A stretch of DNA of 64,000 nt, taken from assembly GCF_001039355.2 (NCBI RefSeq), contig NW_019774569.1, positions 240,079 through 304,078 on the forward strand, given 5' to 3'. How positions within the stretch are numbered: the stretch's first letter is position 1; the number at the start of each line of letters is the position of its first letter. Below, one piece after another: positions 58,800 through 64,000 of this stretch. The DNA is from Lingula anatina (taxonomy: Eukaryota > Brachiopoda > Lingulata > Lingulida > Lingulidae). A program made the translations under genes and the position numbers. The notes beneath the pieces are model-generated. The model saw nothing but the letters and a program-made list of their open reading frames with translations, was not told the DNA's origin and ran no database searches.

Positions 58800-59196
58800 T
58801 TGACACCGGCCACCTGCCCGTGACTGCGTGCTGGCAACAATATGGCATGGTTTGTTGAAACCACTTCCAGTCACGCGAGTACAGGGTCCCGTTTCATAAA
58901 GTCTGGATAAACAGGATAGTAATCCAGGGGATAATAAATTTATCCAATACCATATTTGGAAAAAGACATTCCCATAATGCAATTGGTTGCTATAAACACT
59001 GATAAAGCCATGATACATGTGGTTGCTGACAAAAAAGTAATCTATGCCATATTTGGAAAAAAAATTACCCACAATACCCCTGTGTTTTGTAGTCATCTGT
59101 CGTCTGCTTGCAAGATGGAGCAAGCTTTCAGCAAGAGGAGCCAGAAAGAAGTTTCATTACGGAAACTCAGATCATCTTTTCTGAATGGCACCTATT

Positions 59197-59451
59197 GAAC
59201 CGTTCACAATGGATTTTATCGGCCTAGCTGCTGCGCATTGACTCCACGGGGACTCTCGCTGAATACAATCAGATCATCAGACTGCCACGCCTCCTCTTGT
59301 TTCCAACGCACTCGTAGAGTCAAGCTGTACTGCATTCTACTTTATCCAGGAGTAAACGTGTTAATCTGTTAATCTGATTGCATTCAGCGAGAATCTCCCA
59401 TGGTGTTAGTGTGCAGTAGCTAGGCCATTAACTTTCATTGTGAACGGCCTC
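59197..59451. mobile_element. MITE with CCGTTCACAATG ends
   Basis: GAACCGTTCACAATGGATTT at the left is mirrored by TTTCATTGTGAACGGCC at the right. Inside, CTCGCTGAATACAATCAGAT pairs with CTGATTGCATTCAGCGAGA. About 255 bp. Confidence 0.65.
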
Positions 59452-59520
59452 TAAGTGAACTTTTACGGAAAACATAATTAATATAATTAGAAACAAGCAC
59501 ATTTCCACCTTGGACAACAA

Positions 59521-59659
59521 TGCCAAGGTGGAAATGTGGAAATCCATAGCCGGGCAAGCGACTGCCGTGGCAGTCTCAAGTAGAAGTGCAACGGAATGCC
59601 GAGAGAAGTGGAGGCATTTAGTCAAAATGACCCCGGGCAAAAGTCCCACAATCAAGTGA
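59521..59659 (+). pseudogene. Myb/SANT-like fragment of a PIF/Harbinger element
   Basis: The plus strand reads AKVEMWKSIAGQ, then SSRSATECREKWRHLVK and a stop. The W..I...(R)....C..KW..L pattern is that of the Myb/SANT-like (trihelix-type) DNA-binding partner that autonomous PIF/Harbinger elements carry beside the transposase. The N-terminus is lost. A 16-bp perfect hairpin (59498-59513 with 59523-59538) overlaps its start. Confidence 0.6.
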
Positions 59660-59687
59660 AGAAATCAAGAAACCAGAACTGGAGGAA

Positions 59688-59884
59688 CAGTGGCCGATTT
59701 AGAGGGGGGTGGGGGTCAGGGGGGGTTCTGACCCCCCCCCTCTTCGGTTTCTGAAAAGAAATCACACTAATATTCCCCTATTGGAATAAGAATTTTGAAA
59801 AGCTGATTTATAGTTCTTAACCTTTCCAAATGGTACCGTTCGCCTCCAAAACACCAAANTCAAATAATTCTGGATCCGCCTCTG
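59688..59884. mobile_element. hAT-type MITE, copy 3
   Basis: CAGTGGCCGATTTAGAGGGG at the left and TGGATCCGCCTCTG at the right, with C and G runs and the ATTTTGAAAAGCTGATTTAT phrase as in the other copies. Contains the single N near 59860. Confidence 0.75.
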
Positions 59885-60167
59885 AGGAGGACCCCCACCC
59901 ACGGAGCTTCTTCAGGAGAGATCTTCATTTCTGAGTGAAGACATCGGAAACTATTACAAAATAGAAAGACAAATAACACATATAGGCCTATATTTCATTT
60001 TCATAGATATTTATTGATGTGAATTCTCTATTGATAACAAATTTTTAAAACCGTGATTATTTTTAACCCATGATTTCTTAAGTGATAACGATTTTTAATC
60101 CATGAGTATTTATGTTGCAAAACAATAAAAAAAAATTATATCATTAACAAAGAAAAAATATTTATTA

Positions 60168-60330
60168 CCGCCTCTTTAATTGTCCAAAAACTCTCTCGAT
60201 CAAGTTACGAGTTCTTTTTTGATAACTATCATATCTCTGTTGATGATTTTTCATGGGGTGTAAATAGGCTTACATGCATAGCCACTAGATCTATCTTCTA
60301 ACAGGAAGCCTTGTGCAGCACCTCTGTTGG
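60168..60330 (-). pseudogene. PIF/Harbinger transposase, C-terminal fragment
   Basis: Minus strand: SSGYACKPIYTP, one frame change, then KNHQQRYDSYQKRTRNLIER and VFGQLKRR. This is the end of a DDE_Tnp_4 (HARBI1-like) transposase; the Glu of NLIER is the third catalytic residue. Broken by at least one frameshift. Confidence 0.78.
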
Positions 60331-60340
60331 CATCTAGATA

Positions 60341-60615
60341 CACTGGCGGATTTGTTGGGGGTCAGGGGGGTCCTCCCCCCCCCCTTCGATTTCTATAAAA
60401 AAATCATACCAAAAGTCCCCTTTTCAAATCAGAATTTTGACTAGCTGAATAATAGTTCTAAACTATACCAAATGGCACCGTCCGCCCTGTAAAATACCAA
60501 AATTTTCCACCTCCCCCCTAAACCCGCCACCCCATGTCAAGGGCGTCAGGGGGGGAAGGGTCGGCTTCGCATCGACGCCCCCCTCCCCCTTCAGATAATG
60601 CTGGATCCGTTTCTG
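60341..60615. mobile_element. hAT-type MITE, copy 4
   Basis: CACTGGCGGATTTGTTGGGG at the left and CTGGATCCGTTTCTG at the right, with the TTTTGACTAGCTGAATAATA phrase. It is inserted in the remains of the Harbinger transposase region. Confidence 0.72.
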
Positions 60616-60745
60616 TTCCTAACGCAGAAGTTCTGAACTATCCTGTGTGCCACCAGTCCACATAGCAGTACTAGTACTGATGTTGGTGAATTTCCCTGTA
60701 AATAAAGGAATGGTGTTCTTGTAGGTCTACAATAAATCCAAATTA

Positions 60746-60971
60746 CACCCCATTTCCATAGATTTTTAGATCGATCTATCCCTGTGGGGAGTCTCACTAG
60801 ATTACTGTCAGCTTGGCCGGCTTAAGCGTCAGTCCCGCCTACTAAAAGCTGTAAGGGGGTAATTAACTATGGTGCCCGCTCGGCTGACTGCAATTTAGCG
60901 TGAACCCCCAGGGAGTTAGGTCGATCTAAAACTTAATATTTAGATCGATCTAAATCTCTGGGAAAGCACCC
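60746..60971. mobile_element. MITE family A, copy 4
   Basis: CACCCCATTTCCATAGATTT at the left, ATCTCTGGGAAAGCACCC at the right, flanked by TTA (60743-60745) and TAA. Nearly identical to copy 3 and, inverted, to copy 2. Confidence 0.78.
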
Positions 60972-61382
60972 TAAAAATTTCATAAACATTTCAAAGATAA
61001 CTGTTGTAAATTTGTAATATGATAATTCTCTCTCTCTACCCTGAGCGTCAGAGCAACGTAAAAGCTAGCTTGCTAAATATACCTTGTGGTGGAGTCGCTT
61101 TTTCTGGTATTGCTACTATGGGTTATATATGAAATCAAGATCGAGCTGGCAATACCGGAATCTAGAACCTAGGGTAACTAATTAGTTCCTATTCTTAAAT
61201 TCCCCATTTGCCTTACAATTTAGGAATTAAATTTAAAATTAATTAGGATCTAAAAGTGACAAAAAAGTGCTTGAACGACATATTAAGAGTAAGTTATAAA
61301 AATTTACAATAAATTAGGATCTAAAATTGACAAAGTGCTTGAACGACAAATTAAGAGTGAATTATAAAAATCACAGAAGCAA

Positions 61383-61591
61383 NNNNNNNNNNNNNNNNNN
61401 NNNNNNNNNNNNNNNNNNNNNNNNNNNNNNNNNNNNNNNNNNNNNNNNNNNNNNNNNNNNNNNNNNNNNNNNNNNNNNNNNNNNNNNNNNNNNNNNNNNN
61501 NNNNNNNNNNNNNNNNNNNNNNNNNNNNNNNNNNNNNNNNNNNNNNNNNNNNNNNNNNNNNNNNNNNNNNNNNNNNNNNNNNNNNNNNNNN
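61383..61591. other. Assembly gap (209 N)
   Basis: Unresolved bases. The gap falls inside the degraded Harbinger element, between the catalytic-core piece and the C-terminal piece. Confidence 1.
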
Positions 61592-61794
61592 ATATCTACA
61601 GGATAATCTATGTTGTTTGATAAGAAAAAAAAACTGCCAGAAAAAACTGCCAGTGTCAAAACAGACAACATTGCATTAGTTGTGCCTCATGCAGTGGAAG
61701 GACTATGGTTGTGACATACTTTCTAATAAAATGGCCGACTTGGCAACGTTTGGCAGAGTCTGTCAATAGCAATGTTGATTTTAAAGGCACGTTT

Positions 61795-62100
61795 TTAGTA
61801 AAATAAAAGAAAGTTACCTTTGTGATCACACACGGCTTGGATGTTTATGCTATGGAAGCCTTTCCTGTTGACAAAGCCAGGTTCATTTTCCGATGGGGCA
61901 TGGATTTTGACGTGCGTGCCGTCAATCGACACTGCACTGTCTGCAGTTCTCACCAGGCTTTCTTCCCATCTCGTAGACACCTCTCCTCACTTCGCCTATG
62001 TCATTGGGTGTAGTTGGAAATTGTTTAAATCGTCCTTCCTTCTGCTGTAATGCTTCTATCACGCGAGCCGCTATCCGACTAACCGAGGACTTAAAGGCCT
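61795..62100 (-). pseudogene. PIF/Harbinger transposase, catalytic-core fragment
   Basis: Minus strand: [14 protein letters not shown], then [20 protein letters not shown], the core of DDE_Tnp_4 transposases with the first catalytic Asp in IDGTH. Upstream text (RFKQFPTTPND) belongs to the same protein but is one frame off. The middle Asp region is not seen and may be in the gap. Same strand as the C-terminal fragment at 60168-60330, with the order expected for one gene. Confidence 0.82.
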
Positions 62101-62664
62101 CACGTAGGCCTACGCCGTGCCGGTGACGAGCAACATCGATTCAGTAGCGTAAAATCTCAAAGCAATCATCACTTGGTCTCTCGTGGAGATTGCATGGTTT
62201 CTGTTCGTAGCAGGCGCGATGTCAACTTTGATCAAGTGTGTTATATAGGCCTAATCAAGTCAGGCCTTGCTGAAGCGCAACCTCTCAATGGAATCAGTAG
62301 CCTAGCTAGGCCTAGGCCCTATCACTCAAAGCATCAAAAGAAACGCACCTCTTCTAAAAGTTCTCCCTCTAATCATTCTACCTTTGAACGTCTGTAAAAC
62401 CTCATAGAATTTACTGCCAAACCAAGCAGGTTGGCCATTTTTGATGATTTAACGGCGTGATATCAAATTTATACCACCTATTTCGAGTGGATAACTTCAT
62501 TATGTACAATATCGCCCATCACGGTCAGTAGTCATTCGAGTTATGAGAAAATAAGCGACAAGCACATAGGCCTATACCTTCACTGTCGCAGTCCTTAGAA
62601 ACTGTAAAACAATTTCCGTTTTATGTGTATTATATAAGATTTATGTACAATGATTGAATAAACT

Positions 62665-62665
<1 letters not shown>

Positions 62666-62702
<37 letters not shown>
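62666..62702. repeat. (ATT)n microsatellite
   Basis: About 12 ATT units, pure. Confidence 0.93.
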
Positions 62703-62703
<1 letters not shown>

Positions 62704-62749
62704 CTTACGGCAGGATATCACGCCTTATACCGGATGTACAGCTGGGATA

Positions 62750-63200
62750 ATAATTAGGGATATTGTAGGCTCTTTTTTTTTTCATCCAGATACAGAAAAT
62801 GAGTTTTTTCCTGCATCTAATTATTTAATGCATTTTTGTGCTTTGTGGTGATTTAAAACGATGAAAAGAAAATATAAAATATTTTTTCGTTGCAATGTAG
62901 GCTATAAGCATAGGCAACTCGAGCTATCAGTATGGGGCGTAACTTCATCCCTGAACAATTAAATCCACGGGATTGTAGCCTATACACTCCAATCCCGTGC
63001 CGTCATTTTGGTTTAAATAGTTTTGTTATGGAGTTTGAGCCCCATTTATTTTGCTTTATCAAATCTGATCTATAGACAAAATTACGTTATAATGTCCAAG
63101 TTTGAACTAAGACTTTTTAAGAAAAATCGCTGGCAGCCAGAGTTTTGGAGTACTAAATGATGTCATTAAATCGGCGTTGAAACGGTGAGCGTGGGGGAAG
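62750..63200. repeat. Diverged copy of defensin-like gene intron sequence
   Basis: Shared phrases in the same order as 44630-45500: TTTTTCCTGCATCTAATTAT, GTTGCAATG..ATAAGCATAGGCAA, TTTTGTTATGGAGTT, TTTTGCTTTATCAA and ATGATGTC(A/G)TTAAA. Either a dispersed repeat or the remains of a second gene copy; no defensin exon is seen here. Confidence 0.6.
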
Positions 63201-63275
63201 CCACTCAGCCGTGGATTCAAAACAAAGTTCCCCGACGGTCAGACACCCACCCGTACAAAATTCCTTTTTGATAAA

Positions 63276-63489
63276 CACCCCATTTCCATAGATTAGATCG
63301 ACCTACTTTAGATCGACCTAACTCCCTGGGGGTTCACGCTAAATAGCTGTCAGCCGGGCGGACACGAAAGTTAATTATCCCCTTACAGCTTGTAGTAGGC
63401 GGGACACACATTTAAGTCGGATTATCTGAAAGTAATCTAGTGAGACTCCCTGCGGGGATAGATCGATCTAAAATCTATGGGAATAGAGC
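63276..63489. mobile_element. MITE family A, copy 5
   Basis: CACCCCATTTCCATAGATTA at the left, CTCCCTGGGGGTTCACGCTAA inside, GATCGATCTAAAATCTATGG then GAATAGAGCC at the right. It shows the uninterrupted ACACGAAAGTTAATTA site that is split in copy 1. Confidence 0.75.
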
Positions 63490-64000
63490 CAAAGAGCTCC
63501 CAAAGTCTGTTTCATTGATCTACATCTTAAGGTCATCTGAGTGCATATACAAATACCTGTAAACATCGGTCGGTCTTGTAACAAGGTACTGCCTACTTTA
63601 AGTTCACTGAATTGAATGTTAAAATTCCTATAAGGGCCCGTAACGAGTTGTATTTCAAAGCCGTTGAGAAACCTGTCGAAAAGCTCTGGATCCGACTTTT
63701 TTTATTGAACGTTAATTTTCTTGTGTGTGTACGCATGTATACACATTAAATGCCACATTGCTTTCTTTAAAAATACAATGTTCATCTACTTGCGATTTGT
63801 CTGACACACATAAAAACATAAAAATTGACTTTTAAGTTACAGCTACCACTTAAACTGCAATTCTGCATTTACAAACTACGTTTGCTTAGACAACAATTTT
63901 ACCGTCTTACTTTCTAATTGTTATAAATTAATACACAAGAAACAAGACGCATTAATACAATCCCTTGAGGCACCTCGGACCTTGGACGAATAAAACGCCC

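Larger units (their letters stand above)
56250..59196. other. Gene-free interval with Tc1 copy 3
   Basis: The left 700 bases should hold the SLC16-like gene 2 promoter. An (ATAA)n run lies at 57273-57322 and Tc1 copy 3 at 57767-58799. Near 58870-59050 is sequence resembling another MITE (GTTTCATAAAGTCTGG). The frame at 57251-57664 (-) has no family features. Confidence 0.4.
62101..64000. other. Repeat-rich right edge without a recognised gene
   Basis: Holds an (ATT)n run (62666-62702), a stretch at about 62750-63200 that resembles introns of the defensin-like gene (44.6-45.5 kb), and family A copy 5. No supported gene in 63490-64000. Confidence 0.4.

Noticed and set aside
61327-61671. Frames of 97 and 106 codons across the gap
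   Set aside because: They are made of N translated as X.

Overview
This is nuclear DNA from an invertebrate animal, probably marine. It is AT-rich and intron-rich with GT-AG splice sites, and every gene found belongs to an animal family: a death-effector-domain protein, a SENP1-type SUMO protease, a PLAC8 protein, a BHMT-type methyltransferase, two SLC16-like transporters and a six-cysteine CS-alpha-beta defensin-like peptide. One gene of otherwise bacterial/fungal type (VioB-like) is also present. The defensin argues against a vertebrate. I cannot choose between lophotrochozoans (mollusc, brachiopod, annelid) and non-vertebrate deuterostomes. Between the genes lie microsatellites, palindromic MITEs and broken transposons. 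There is one 209-bp assembly gap (61383-61591) and a single N at about 59860.

Layout. 1-483: first exon of a DED protein (-), running off the left edge. 843-13292: complete 19-exon SENP1-like gene (+), head-to-head with the DED gene. 15277-19146: three-exon PLAC8 gene (-) hidden among MITEs. 20844-26212: seven-exon BHMT-like gene (-). 27816-31140: four-exon SLC16-like transporter 1 (-). 35316-39428: four-exon, 1008-residue VioB-like protein with a signal peptide (-). 41284-46009: defensin-like secreted peptide (+), divergent from the VioB-like gene, its introns holding a Penelope-like element and a Tc1 element. 46-52 kb: second Tc1 copy, repeats and a LINE 3' end. 52390-56249: SLC16-like transporter 2 (-), a paralogue of transporter 1 with identical exon phases. 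56.3-64 kb: transposon-rich, with a third Tc1 copy and the wreck of an autonomous PIF/Harbinger element (transposase pieces plus Myb/SANT-like partner) overlain by MITEs.

The gene models were built by hand: reading frames were carried across splice sites and every intron phase checks. For the SENP, BHMT, PLAC8, two SLC16-like and VioB-like genes the joined exons give one open frame with recognisable family residues throughout.

The most unusual item is the VioB-like gene. VioB/RebD/StaD enzymes join two amino-acid-derived imines in bacterial bisindole pigment and drug pathways. Here a protein of nearly the same length carries both the VioB N-terminal motif and the ferritin-like (PF12902-type) helices, but in an intron-containing animal gene with a signal peptide and many N-glycosylation sequons. 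It sits between two duplicated transporters and opposite a defensin-like gene. A role in secreted chemistry or defence is inference only.
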